Of a DNA stretch of 64,000 bases, positions 31,061 through 39,668 are shown piece after piece. The DNA lies in the NCBI GenBank assembly GCA_964531735.1, contig CAZHGD010000014.1:11806-75805 (forward strand), read 5' to 3'. Every line of letters starts with the position of its first letter. Positions within the stretch are counted from its first letter, which is position 1. Position numbers and translations under genes: made by a program. The stretch is from CAZHGD01 sp964531735. GTDB lineage: Bacteria > Armatimonadota > UBA10988. The notes beneath the pieces are model-generated. The model had not been told where the DNA came from, made no database searches, and saw nothing but the letters and a program-made list of their open reading frames with translations.

Positions 31061-31578
31061 TGGCATGGGAGTTCACCGGAGACGGCCAAGTGCCTGGCGC
31101 CATGTGGCGCGCCAAGCGTCTCATCTATGCGGCGATGGTCACCTTGATGATCGCCGCACGTTTCGCGAGTCAGGACCTGTTCTTTCTGCTGCTATCCGGT
31201 ATGCTTCTCATCGCCGCCTTCACTGGCGCGTGTGCGTACCTGTGCATCTTCGACGGCAGACGGTACCGTGTTGACGGAGACGGCATCGCGCAGGAATGGG
31301 CCTCCACGCTGTCTGTGCGCTGGGCCGAAGTGACTCGGGTTGTTGGGCGGGTCGAACGCACCCACTGGCTGGCTGCTGCGTTCTACCGTGTGGTACTGCG
31401 CGTGCCACCCGAGGCCCCTTACCGCACCTACCGGCTCATGGACCAGCGCCGGTGTCGAGTGATCGTGTCGACCTGGCGTATCGCCAGAGCCAGCGAATTG
31501 GCCGCACTGGTCGAGCGGTTCACGAGCGCTGTCGCCGACCGTGAACTGCCGACGGAGCCGCCGAACGAGCAGTTGTGA
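31060..31578 (+). CDS. Membrane-anchored PH-like (bPH_2/YcxB-type) protein
   Basis: A 172-residue protein with two hydrophobic segments near the N-terminus (about 19-36 and 40-65), followed by a soluble domain. The pattern FDGRRYRVDGDGIAQEW then VRWAEVTRVVGRV is the usual start of a small bacterial pleckstrin-homology-like domain. The function is unknown; such proteins are often membrane accessory factors. The start overlaps the upstream stop (TAATG). Its DNA is visibly less GC-rich than its neighbours, and it is bracketed by the 145-bp exact repeats, which suggests recent insertion. Confidence 0.5.
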   Translation: MAWEFTGDGQVPGAMWRAKRLIYAAMVTLMIAARFASQDLFFLLLSGMLLIAAFTGACAYLCIFDGRRYRVDGDGIAQEWASTLSVRWAEVTRVVGRVERTHWLAAAFYRVVLRVPPEAPYRTYRLMDQRRCRVIVSTWRIARASELAALVERFTSAVADRELPTEPPNEQL

Positions 31579-32019
31579 CACGCACCTGCGCAAGCGTCGC
31601 TGATTGGGGCACGCTGGACATGCGGAGGTACCCCGATGAACCAGCCGTCGCCGGTCGCTCCAACCACCGCCGCGGGCCTGCTGCGCCGCGGGCAGGCGGT
31701 GCCGCTCTCCCTGGCCAGGTGCTGGGCCGCCAGGTGACCGAGTTCAAGGACACCGTGCCGGCCTATCGCACGCGGGTGTACTTCGTCGGTGACGGCCAGG
31801 CCTGGGCGCGCGAGCGCCAGCGGGCGGACGGCGTGATGGCGGCGTTCCAGGAGGCGAACCAGGCGAAGTAGCCGCGTCAACGCCTCGACGGGTGTCAACG
31901 CCACCGACCGTAGCGAGGGTAACCGCTGCATCGGGCTGCCTGCCGCGAATCCGCCGACGTCGGCGACCACTCAAGCCGGCGTCCGTCGGCGGGGCCGGCA
32001 CCTGACAAGAGAGGCCACG
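31579..32019 (+). other. Gap carrying a duplicated gene fragment
   Basis: This 441-base gap holds copy 2 of the 145-bp repeat (31716-31860) as a truncated coding fragment. Nothing else recognisable is present apart from the AGAGAGG ribosome binding site of the ankyrin gene at its right end. Confidence 0.7.
31716..31871 (+). pseudogene. Truncated duplicate of the GH42-like gene 3' end (repeat copy 2)
   Basis: It encodes in frame the last 48 residues shared with the GH42-like protein (QVLGRQVTEFKDTVPAYRTR onwards) and then ends differently, with NQAK and a TAG stop at 31869-31871, where copy 1 reads NRAAQASTGSQ. There is no plausible start or domain of its own. Copy 2 may be the original gene end separated by an insertion, or a duplicated piece. 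Confidence 0.8.
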
Positions 32020-33285
32020 ATGCGCTGCGCCCTCGCCGTTCCGATGGTCTGCCTGCTGCTGCCAACCGCTGTCCGGGCGGGCCCACTCCACAACGCGGCG
32101 GCCACGGGCGACCTGGTGGTGGTGCGCCAACTACTCGACCAGGGCACCAAGGTCGATGCCCCGGACCACAGCGGTGCCACGGCGCTGCACGGAGCAGCGC
32201 AGTTCGGTCGCGTGACGGCGGCCCAGCTCCTCCTCGACCGGGGCGCCAACGTCAACGCCCGCGACAACCGTGGCTGCACGCCGCTGCTCTACGCCGTCGG
32301 CCAGGTCCAGGTGGTCAAGCTCCTGCTGGACCGCGGCGCCGACGTCAACCAGCCGAGCGGCTACGGCAGCTCTCCGTTGCACGACGCGGCCGTCGTCGGC
32401 CAACCTGACGTGGTCAAGCTCCTGCTGGACCGCGGCGCGCGGGTGAACGCCCGCAGCGGCGCTGGCGCAACGCCCTTGCACCTGGCGGCCCAGTCGGGCT
32501 GGCTGGCCGTGGTCGACCTGCTCTTGGCCACAGGCGCCCACGTGAACGCCAAGGCCGACGACGGCAGCACCCCGCTGCACGAGGCGGTCCACCAGGGCCA
32601 CGTCGACGTGGCCAAGCTCCTGCTCGACCGCGGTGCGGAGGTCAACGCCCGTCACCTCCGAGGCGGCACGCCGCTGCACTATGCCCCCCTCGCGCCAGCG
32701 GCGGCCCAGCCAGCCGTCGTGGGATGGCCAGCGGACCCGCCGCGCGACGACGGCGTGCGCGTCGAACTGGTGAAGTTGCTGCTCGACCGCGGCGCCAACG
32801 CCAACGTCCGTGACCAGAGCGGCCAGAGCCCACTACTGATCGCAGCCTCCCGGGCCACCTCGTGGCGAGACACGGTGGCCATGGCCAGGCTCTTGGTCGA
32901 CCAGGGCGCTGACGTCAGGGCCGGCGACGAAGACGGCCGGACCCCGCTGTGCGCCGCGGCTCAGGTGGGTCAGGCGGCGGTGGTGCAGTTCCTGCTGGAG
33001 CGCGGGGCCGAGGTGAACGTCCGGCTCCGGAGCAACGGCCAGACGCCGCTGCACAGCGCCGCCCGGGGTGGCCACGTCGAGGTGGTCGAACTGCTGCTGG
33101 GCCAGGGCGCCGAGGTGAACGCCCGGGACAAGGGCGGCCATACCGCCTTGCACGAGGCCACTGGGCAACTCGGTGCCTTCACCCGGTCCAGTGACCAGGG
33201 CGCGCCCAGTCGCCCGCTTGCTGACGTGCTCCGGCGGCTGACCGCGGTGGTCTCGCTGCTCCGAGCGCACGGCGGCACCGAGTAG
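32020..33285 (+). CDS. Secreted ankyrin-repeat protein
   Basis: A 421-residue protein: a Sec signal (MRCALAVPMVCLLLPTAVRA), then about ten consecutive ankyrin repeats to about residue 385, with many perfect units such as TPLHLAAQSGWLAVVDLLL and VVKLLLDRGADVN. One repeat near 225-240 is interrupted by a Pro/Ala-rich insertion (PLAPAAAQPAVVGWPADPP). It is a protein-binding scaffold with no enzymatic domain. A periplasmic or extracellular location is implied. The ATG follows AGAGAGG. Confidence 0.9.
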   Translation: MRCALAVPMVCLLLPTAVRAGPLHNAAATGDLVVVRQLLDQGTKVDAPDHSGATALHGAAQFGRVTAAQLLLDRGANVNARDNRGCTPLLYAVGQVQVVKLLLDRGADVNQPSGYGSSPLHDAAVVGQPDVVKLLLDRGARVNARSGAGATPLHLAAQSGWLAVVDLLLATGAHVNAKADDGSTPLHEAVHQGHVDVAKLLLDRGAEVNARHLRGGTPLHYAPLAPAAAQPAVVGWPADPPRDDGVRVELVKLLLDRGANANVRDQSGQSPLLIAASRATSWRDTVAMARLLVDQGADVRAGDEDGRTPLCAAAQVGQAAVVQFLLERGAEVNVRLRSNGQTPLHSAARGGHVEVVELLLGQGAEVNARDKGGHTALHEATGQLGAFTRSSDQGAPSRPLADVLRRLTAVVSLLRAHGGTE

Positions 33286-33446
33286 GCCGGCTCGCGACGC
33301 AGATCGCCTGGGGACCTGCCGACGGGCGTTCGGGTGGACGGGTGGACGGAACGGCCGCCGTCAGACGTCGTCGATAGTGGCAGGTCGGTGTCTCGCAACG
33401 CGTCTGCGCTGGCCTCGGGGCCACGCGCGGCAGAACTGGATCGGCC

Positions 33447-34961
33447 ATGAGCGCTCTCCGTCGTCTGACGTTGGTGATGGTCTTCACGGTACCGGTCACC
33501 GCCGCCCCGGTGATGACTCGGTTCGACCCGGCCACGCACGGGTTCCGGTTCGTCAACGACTTCGTCAATGACTTCGTCCCCGCCCTGAACATCCGTACCG
33601 GCGGGCTCTGCGGCGGAATGACCTACTCGGCGCTCGACTTCTACAACGCCCACCAGCCGGTACCCAACCAGGACTGGCGGCCGGCCAACGGCACCACCTT
33701 GCAGGGCTACCTGTACAATCGGCAGGTCGACTCGATCATGGGCAACCTCGACCGCTGGGCCGAAGTCGGGTTCAACCCCGGCGGTGCCCGCAACGATGAG
33801 TTCTTCCGGTGGGGGCTCGACGGTCGGGCCGGCGGCCGCATCGCCGAGTTGCGCTCGTTCATCGACCGCGGCGTGCCGGTGCCCATCGGCCTGCCCGGCG
33901 CCGATGGCAAGTCGGGCAACCACCAGATGCTCGCCATCGGCTACGACCTGGGCCGCTACCGCGGCGACTTCGGCGCCAATCAGGAGGACTTCAAGGTCTA
34001 CGTCTGCGATCCGAACCGCCCGACGCGCACCATGCGCCTGGTGCCCGACACGAGCGCCAAGATCTGGGTGCTGGAAGACGACACCGGCGCCAAGCTCACC
34101 AAGACCGGCTGGCAGACCTACTTCGTGGACAAGAAGTACGGCGCCAAGACGCCGCCGCGGCTGCCCAACCCGAACTACCCGGCCGACGGCAAGCTGCACG
34201 AGCTGATCGTCACCTTCCAGACCGGCGCGGACGATCTGCGCGGCGGCAACGACAACGTCAACCTGACGCTCAACCTGGCCGACCGCAGCACCCAGGTCTA
34301 CCCCAATATCAACCGTGGCGCGCGCTGGATCCCGAACTACCGCGAGAGCGAGTGCATCGTCCTGCGCACGCCGGTCGCGGTGAACCAGATCCGCAGCCTG
34401 GTCATTTCGACCACCTTCGGCGGCGGCATCGGCGGCGACAACTGGGACATGCTCTACGTTGAGGTGCGCGGTCGTGGTGGGGGCGGCCTCGACCTGCCGC
34501 ACATTGCCCAGGCCGGGCTCCATCGCTTCACCGGCGATGACAAGCAGATCACCGTGCCCGTCAGCGCTCAGCCCGCGGGCCCGCGTGGCCTGGCCAACGT
34601 GCTGAAGCTGAAGTTCTGGACCGGCTCGGACGACCTGCGCGGCGGCAATGACAACGTCAACGTCACCGTGCGCTACCGGAACGGCCGCCAGTTGGTCTTC
34701 AACAACGTCAACCGCTCGCAGCGCTGGGCCGACAAGACGCTGAGCACCGTGGTCCTGCCGCTGTCGCCAGCGGTGCTGCCCGCCGACATCGTCCAGGTGA
34801 TCATCGCGACCACCTTCGGCGGCGGCATGGGCGGTGACAACTGGGATATGGACGGCGTCGAGGTGCGAGCCGAGGGCAACGGCGTCGACCAGGCGCTGTT
34901 CGCTTACGAGAAGAAGCGCTTCACCGGCAGCGACAAGACGCTGACACTGCCGGCGCCATAG
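33447..34961 (+). CDS. Secreted papain-like (C39/C1-type) cysteine peptidase-like protein with two C-terminal repeats
   Basis: A 504-residue secreted protein. After the signal peptide (to about A20), a possible Cys-His-Asp triad is visible: C55 in GLCGGMTYSALDF, H159 in GNHQMLAIGYD and D188 in VYVCDPNRP. This is the order and spacing of papain-like and C39-like folds. Two tandem repeats follow (about 253-342 and 384-475), each with DDLRGGNDNVN, a middle NVNR/NINR and FGGGxGGDNWDM. These repeats occur in other secreted bacterial proteins and look calcium- or ligand-binding. Whether the enzyme is active, and on what, is unknown. Confidence 0.55.
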   Translation: MSALRRLTLVMVFTVPVTAAPVMTRFDPATHGFRFVNDFVNDFVPALNIRTGGLCGGMTYSALDFYNAHQPVPNQDWRPANGTTLQGYLYNRQVDSIMGNLDRWAEVGFNPGGARNDEFFRWGLDGRAGGRIAELRSFIDRGVPVPIGLPGADGKSGNHQMLAIGYDLGRYRGDFGANQEDFKVYVCDPNRPTRTMRLVPDTSAKIWVLEDDTGAKLTKTGWQTYFVDKKYGAKTPPRLPNPNYPADGKLHELIVTFQTGADDLRGGNDNVNLTLNLADRSTQVYPNINRGARWIPNYRESECIVLRTPVAVNQIRSLVISTTFGGGIGGDNWDMLYVEVRGRGGGGLDLPHIAQAGLHRFTGDDKQITVPVSAQPAGPRGLANVLKLKFWTGSDDLRGGNDNVNVTVRYRNGRQLVFNNVNRSQRWADKTLSTVVLPLSPAVLPADIVQVIIATTFGGGMGGDNWDMDGVEVRAEGNGVDQALFAYEKKRFTGSDKTLTLPAP

Positions 34962-34963
34962 AG

Positions 34964-37795
34964 CTACCGCGCGGCCCAGGCCACCAGGTTGAGCAGCAGC
35001 CGCTCCGCGGCCGGATGGCGGTCGAGTTCGTCCAGCACGCGGAAGGTATTGACCACGACGCGCCCGCTGCCCAGCCGCCACGAGCCGAGCATGATGCCCG
35101 AGGCGTAACCGCCTTCGCAGCAGTAGCCGGTGGCGAACGCCGCGCCGATGACCTCGTCGGGTGTGCCTTGGTCGCTCAGCAACTCGTGGCTGACCACCTG
35201 GCCCCACCAGTCCCAGTCGAGGATGCCTGGCGCTGGTAGGCCGGCCCACACCGGGTGCCGATTGGCCACGCACTCCTTGTGGTAGAGCCAGTCGCCGAAG
35301 CTCCAGCAGCTCCCGTGTGGCGACAGCGGCCACCAGTGCATCGAGTCGCCACCGTCGGCCAACGCGCGCGGGTCGAGCACCACCACCGTCGCGCCGCGCT
35401 CCACCTGGCGCCAGAGCGGCGGCCAGCCCTCGGCCCGTTGCTCGGGCTCGGGCCGGCCGACCACGATGACGCCGGCCGGTTCGGCCGAGCCCGGCGGCTG
35501 ACACCGCACACCGTGCGCCGCGAGCCACGCCTCGGCCTCAGCGGGTAGGCCCCAGGTGGTCACGGTCAGGGCGTCGGTCAGCGGCGCCACCGGCGCGCTC
35601 AGGTAGAACGCGGTCCGGTCGCCGGCGGGGCAGCCACCGCGCTCCAGGCGCGCCGCCAGCTCGTAGCGTCCGGGCGGGCCGGCGATCGTGAGTTCGGCCT
35701 CCAGGGCCGCGACGGCCAGCGGCGGCCGGCCGGTCGAACCGGTCGGCGGCAGGTGCAGCGTGGTGCGCTCGGACCAGGCCACGCCGTCGGGACCGAGAAT
35801 GCGGAACTGCACCGGGTAGTCGCCCGGCGGCAGCACGTCCTCATTGGCCAGCACCGCCTCGACGGTCAGTGGTCGGCCGACATAGCCGTGCCCCGGCTCG
35901 CAGAACAGGCACCAGCGTAGCGGCGCCCAGCCGTCGCGCAGCACGTCGGGCAAGCCGGGCTTGAACTCGCGCCAGAAGGTCCAGACGCCCTCGCCGGTGA
36001 TGGCGTGGTCGAGAATGCCGGTCAGGTTGAACCCGCACAACTGCGGATTCGACCGGATCAGGTCGAACCCGAGCCGCCGCTGGCGGCCGTGCAGACGCTG
36101 GCTCTCGCGCAGCATGTCTTCGACAAACGCGTAGACGCCGTCGAAGCCCCAGCGCTGCCAGTCGGCCTCGAGGCGCTCGACCATCGACCGGATCAGCGCC
36201 GCGTCGGGCAGGTCCGGCGCGGCCTGAATCTGCTCGAACCGCCGGCCCTCGTCCACCACGTTCATCAGACTGCCGATGCCGTACTCGGACAGGAAGACCG
36301 GCTGGCTGTCGTGGCCCAGGCGGCGGATGAACGTGTTGATGTCGGTGGCCTGCGGCGTGCGGGGATAGACATGCGCGTCACCGGCGCCGGGCTTGTAGCC
36401 GCCCGGGTTCATCGGCGCGGTACAGGCCGGCTCGTCGACCCCTTCGGCGCCCCAGACGTGCTGCCACTGCCGCGAGCCCGGATTGGCCACCGAGCCGATG
36501 GACCACTGGCCGTCCCAGCGTCCGCTTTGCAGCAGCACCAACCGCGTCGGGTCCAGGTCGCGCACCAACGGCAGGGCCGCCACCGCCTGCCGGAACATCG
36601 GGCTGTCGCCGGTCTCGTTCTGCAAGCCCCAGATGGTGACGCACGGATGGTTGCGATCGCGCTGGATCATCGCCGCGGTATCGCGGTCGAACCGCTCGGC
36701 CATGGCCGGCGAATCGGCCAGACACCACGCTGCCAGGCACTCCTCGTAGACCATCAGACCCAGCTCGTCGCACAGGTCGAGCTGCTCGGGCCAGGCCACG
36801 CCGGCGATGAACCGGACACAGTTGAAGCCGAGCGCCTTGGCGTAGACCAGGTCACGCCGCTGGAAGTCGGTCAGCACCGGCGCGGTCCACGAGGTGGGAA
36901 AGTGGTTGCCGGTGTGCGTCGACCGCAGGAACACGCGGCGCCCGTTGAGCTGGAACCAGCCGTCGGCCACCCGGAAGTCGCGGAAGCCGAACCGCGCGGC
37001 GTGCCGGTGTTCGTGGCCGCCGGCACTCGCCGCCACCTCGGCCCGGTAGAGGAACGGGTCGTCCAGATCCCAGAGATGCGGTTGCGCCACCGACAGCGAC
37101 ACCGCGTGCGTGGTCTCGCCGTCGGCGAACGCCGCCGCCCGCTGCGCCTCGGCCACCAGCGACTGGTCGCGCTGCGTCACCAGCCGCACGGTCAGCGTGC
37201 CGTCGGCTCCGACGCCGCTGTCGTTGGCCACGGTCAGGTCGACGCGCACTTGGCCCGTACTGGGCTCGGCCTGCACGAACAGATCGCTGACGCGCACGGC
37301 CGGCAGGTACTCCAGCAGCACGGGTAGCAGGATGCCGCCGTAGTTGTAGCAACTGCCCGGCGGCTGCGGAATGCGCTTGTTGCGGTGCGGCGTCTCGTCC
37401 AGCACGAACCCGTCGATGCGCTCGTGACAGGGGTTGAGCACCCGCACCGCCAAGAGGTTCTCGGCGCCCGGCCGCAACGCCGCGCCGGCCGGCAGCTCGA
37501 ACGGTGTCTCGCCGCCCTCGTGCTCGCCGAGCAGCACGCCGTTCAGCCACACCTGGGCGAGGTAGTCCACCGCGCCGAACCGCAGCCAGACGCGCTCGTG
37601 GGGCTCGGCCGCCCGCGGCGGCGTGAAGCGGCGCCAGTACCAGAACACGCCGAAGACGTCGGGGAAGACCGTGTGTACCTCGCCGGGCACACCCAGGTCG
37701 CGCGCCTCGGGCTGGACCGCGTCGAACCACCGCTGTTCGCGACCCTGGTTCGCCGGATCAGCCGCCACCTGCCACGGACCACTCAGATCGAGCAT
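34964..37795 (-). CDS. Glycoside hydrolase family 2 (beta-galactosidase/glucuronidase type)
   Basis: A 943-residue GH2 enzyme: a jelly-roll sugar-binding domain (about 1-180), an Ig-like domain (about 180-290), a TIM barrel (about 290-600) and a C-terminal beta region, then a GATase-like tail. The acid/base glutamate is E394 (HPCVTIWGLQNE) and the nucleophile is E504 (PVFLSEYG). No signal peptide is present, so it should work on imported oligosaccharides. The ATG has GGAGG seven bases upstream. The substrate cannot be set from sequence alone. It is convergent with the cysteine-peptidase-like gene; their stops are two bases apart. Confidence 0.88.
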   Translation of the reverse strand: MLDLSGPWQVAADPANQGREQRWFDAVQPEARDLGVPGEVHTVFPDVFGVFWYWRRFTPPRAAEPHERVWLRFGAVDYLAQVWLNGVLLGEHEGGETPFELPAGAALRPGAENLLAVRVLNPCHERIDGFVLDETPHRNKRIPQPPGSCYNYGGILLPVLLEYLPAVRVSDLFVQAEPSTGQVRVDLTVANDSGVGADGTLTVRLVTQRDQSLVAEAQRAAAFADGETTHAVSLSVAQPHLWDLDDPFLYRAEVAASAGGHEHRHAARFGFRDFRVADGWFQLNGRRVFLRSTHTGNHFPTSWTAPVLTDFQRRDLVYAKALGFNCVRFIAGVAWPEQLDLCDELGLMVYEECLAAWCLADSPAMAERFDRDTAAMIQRDRNHPCVTIWGLQNETGDSPMFRQAVAALPLVRDLDPTRLVLLQSGRWDGQWSIGSVANPGSRQWQHVWGAEGVDEPACTAPMNPGGYKPGAGDAHVYPRTPQATDINTFIRRLGHDSQPVFLSEYGIGSLMNVVDEGRRFEQIQAAPDLPDAALIRSMVERLEADWQRWGFDGVYAFVEDMLRESQRLHGRQRRLGFDLIRSNPQLCGFNLTGILDHAITGEGVWTFWREFKPGLPDVLRDGWAPLRWCLFCEPGHGYVGRPLTVEAVLANEDVLPPGDYPVQFRILGPDGVAWSERTTLHLPPTGSTGRPPLAVAALEAELTIAGPPGRYELAARLERGGCPAGDRTAFYLSAPVAPLTDALTVTTWGLPAEAEAWLAAHGVRCQPPGSAEPAGVIVVGRPEPEQRAEGWPPLWRQVERGATVVVLDPRALADGGDSMHWWPLSPHGSCWSFGDWLYHKECVANRHPVWAGLPAPGILDWDWWGQVVSHELLSDQGTPDEVIGAAFATGYCCEGGYASGIMLGSWRLGSGRVVVNTFRVLDELDRHPAAERLLLNLVAWAAR

Positions 37796-37856
37796 AGCTC
37801 AACCTCCGCCTGCCGCGCGTACCATACTCCAGCGCGGCGCCGAAGGCCAGGGCCGA

Positions 37857-38333
37857 TCAGATGGTCCCGTCACCCTCCGCCTTCAGCCACTCGTACATCC
37901 GGTTGTGCGCGCCATCCATGCCCAACGCCTCGTAGACCGCGTGCGCCACCTGGTTGGTGCAGTTGGTGTACAGCCGCAGCCCCAGCAGTTCCGGCGACCG
38001 TTCCACCTCGCCGCGCAGCGACTCATAGAGCGCGCGGAACACGCCTTGCGCGCGGGCTGCGGGCAGCACGTAGACCGAGTGGATCCAAAGCACCGTGCCG
38101 CAGCGCCAGTCACTCCACTCGGTCTGCGTCAGCAGCACACCCAACGGGTGGCCGTCGCGCTCGGCGACGAGGTAGCGACCCTTGCTCGCGTCGGCGAGGA
38201 CCGCGCGCACCCCGCGCGACAGCAGCGCGCCATCGAGCGACACGCCTTCGCTCTCCAGGCCCAGGCCGCACTGGCACGCGATGATGAACTCGGCGTCCTC
38301 GGTGCCCGCGGCCCGCACCACCACAGCACCCAC
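37857..38333 (-). CDS. GNAT-family N-acetyltransferase
   Basis: A 158-residue acetyltransferase-like protein. The central WIHSVYVLPAARAQGVFRALYESL carries the acetyl-CoA pyrophosphate loop (R/Q-x-x-G-x-G/A variant, here ARAQGVFRA), and YEALGM near the end is the usual C-terminal motif. The substrate is unknown. The start is GTG at 38333 with GGAG six bases upstream; the longer open frame has no similarity to the family. Confidence 0.82.
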   Translation of the reverse strand: MGAVVVRAAGTEDAEFIIACQCGLGLESEGVSLDGALLSRGVRAVLADASKGRYLVAERDGHPLGVLLTQTEWSDWRCGTVLWIHSVYVLPAARAQGVFRALYESLRGEVERSPELLGLRLYTNCTNQVAHAVYEALGMDGAHNRMYEWLKAEGDGTI

Positions 38334-38357
38334 GTGGCTCTCCGGCCCACGGGGCGC

Positions 38358-38363
38358 ATTGTA
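38358..38363 (-). promoter_or_regulatory. Possible -10 element of the GNAT gene
   Basis: TACAAT on the minus strand, placing a transcription start about 18 bases before the GTG. No good -35 is seen, so support is slight. Confidence 0.25.
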
Positions 38364-38371
38364 GCATCGGC

Positions 38372-39547
38372 TCAGTCGGCGGAGTCGTAGACGCTGCCCA
38401 CCGCGATGGCCATATGCCGGCGGTCTGGCGACACGAACAGCTCGTAGGTGGCATACCCACCGTCGCTGTCGGCGCGCGGCTCGCCCTGGCCGACCGGCCA
38501 ACGGCGCGGATCCAGCCGAGCCAGCTCGCGGAAGCTGTCCAGGGGCTCACCGGCCCGGCCCAGCCGGAAGACCACCTGCGGCTGTTCGCCGCGAGTGATG
38601 GTACGCACCAGCCAGGCGGTGCCGTCGGCGCTGCGCCAGAGCAGGTCGTCTTCGCGCCCGACTTCGACTGTCAGTTCGGGCGGCAGCGGCTGGCCGGCCG
38701 CGTCATGGACCACCGGATGGTCGCGCCAGCCGATGCGCTCCGGATCGAACTGGCGGTGCCACCACCAGCAGAGCGTCGGACCGGTGCCGACCAACTCCAG
38801 GTTGGCGCACACCGTGGCGCCAGCCGGCGGTGCCGGCGCGCTGATCGACACCGGCACCTCGGCGAACCCGCGGGTCGGGTCGCAGGCCCTTAGTTGCCTC
38901 GCCACCACCGCCAGCAACCGGCCGCTGCCACGGTCCCAGGCCACGGCCTGCACCCGGTCGGGCGCCCCGGCGAACAGCCGCAGGTGCCGTTGACTGGTCA
39001 GGTCGTAGACGTGGACCGCATCCTGAAGCCCGGTGTAGCCGGCCACGTACCGGCCGTCCGGCGACCACTTGAGGTGACGGTCGAACACCTTGCGGCTCTC
39101 ACACAGGCCCAGCGGCACGTTGGCCAGGCGCGTCAACGTATCCGTCTTCACGACCAGCAGTCGCGCGGCGACCAGCGGCTCACCATCGTGGCATCGGCGC
39201 GAGACCTGCTTGGACCAGACGATCGACGCGACCCGCCAGCCGTCCGGCGAGACGCCCAGGGCGCCGAAGCTGCTGCTGGCCAGACGGCAGACGTGGCGCT
39301 TGCCGCTCTGGTTGACCGGCACGTCGTAGAGGTCGCGGTCGCGCGCCAAGTAGCAGCCTGCCGACGACGGCCGCCAGGCAATGGGCTCGATGACGCTCAA
39401 CCCGACCCGGTCGCCGACGCGCCGGACGTTCCTCAGCTCAGGCCCGTCTGGGAAGTCGCACAGGTACGTGCCCAACGGCAACGGGACGCTGGCCGCCACC
39501 CCGCCGACCAGCGCCACCAGCAACACGAGCGCGCGAGCGACCGCCAT
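38372..39547 (-). CDS. Secreted protein with WD40/TolB-like propeller repeats
   Basis: A 391-residue protein with a signal peptide (MAVARALVLLVALVGGVAAS) and repeated blades typical of TolB/WD40-like propellers, for example GVSPDGWRVASIVW, LKWSPDGRYVAGYTG and FVSPDRRHMAIAVG. The blades are degenerate. The function is unknown. ATG 39547 is set by GGAG seven bases upstream. It is separated from the GNAT gene by about 38 bases and could share its transcript. Confidence 0.6.
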   Translation of the reverse strand: MAVARALVLLVALVGGVAASVPLPLGTYLCDFPDGPELRNVRRVGDRVGLSVIEPIAWRPSSAGCYLARDRDLYDVPVNQSGKRHVCRLASSSFGALGVSPDGWRVASIVWSKQVSRRCHDGEPLVAARLLVVKTDTLTRLANVPLGLCESRKVFDRHLKWSPDGRYVAGYTGLQDAVHVYDLTSQRHLRLFAGAPDRVQAVAWDRGSGRLLAVVARQLRACDPTRGFAEVPVSISAPAPPAGATVCANLELVGTGPTLCWWWHRQFDPERIGWRDHPVVHDAAGQPLPPELTVEVGREDDLLWRSADGTAWLVRTITRGEQPQVVFRLGRAGEPLDSFRELARLDPRRWPVGQGEPRADSDGGYATYELFVSPDRRHMAIAVGSVYDSAD

Positions 39548-39668
39548 GGTCTTCTCCGGCGCGTGCCCCTCCAGCGCCATCATGGCCGATCGTCAGCGCA
39601 CGACGCAAGCCCGTTAGGGGAAGGTGCGGCCAGACAACGCGCCGAACACAGCCCGCGGAGGACGACCC

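Noticed and set aside
31575..31871. A separate small gene of 98 codons
   Set aside because: Its only meaningful part is the 48-residue duplicate of the neighbouring gene end; the rest has no similarity and no ribosome binding site.
32970..35528. Open antisense frame of 852 codons
   Set aside because: It covers the reverse of the ankyrin, cysteine-peptidase-like and part of the GH2 genes, reads as Arg/Gly/Ala/Val-rich low-complexity sequence and shows no domain. Long open reverse frames are expected in GC-rich DNA.
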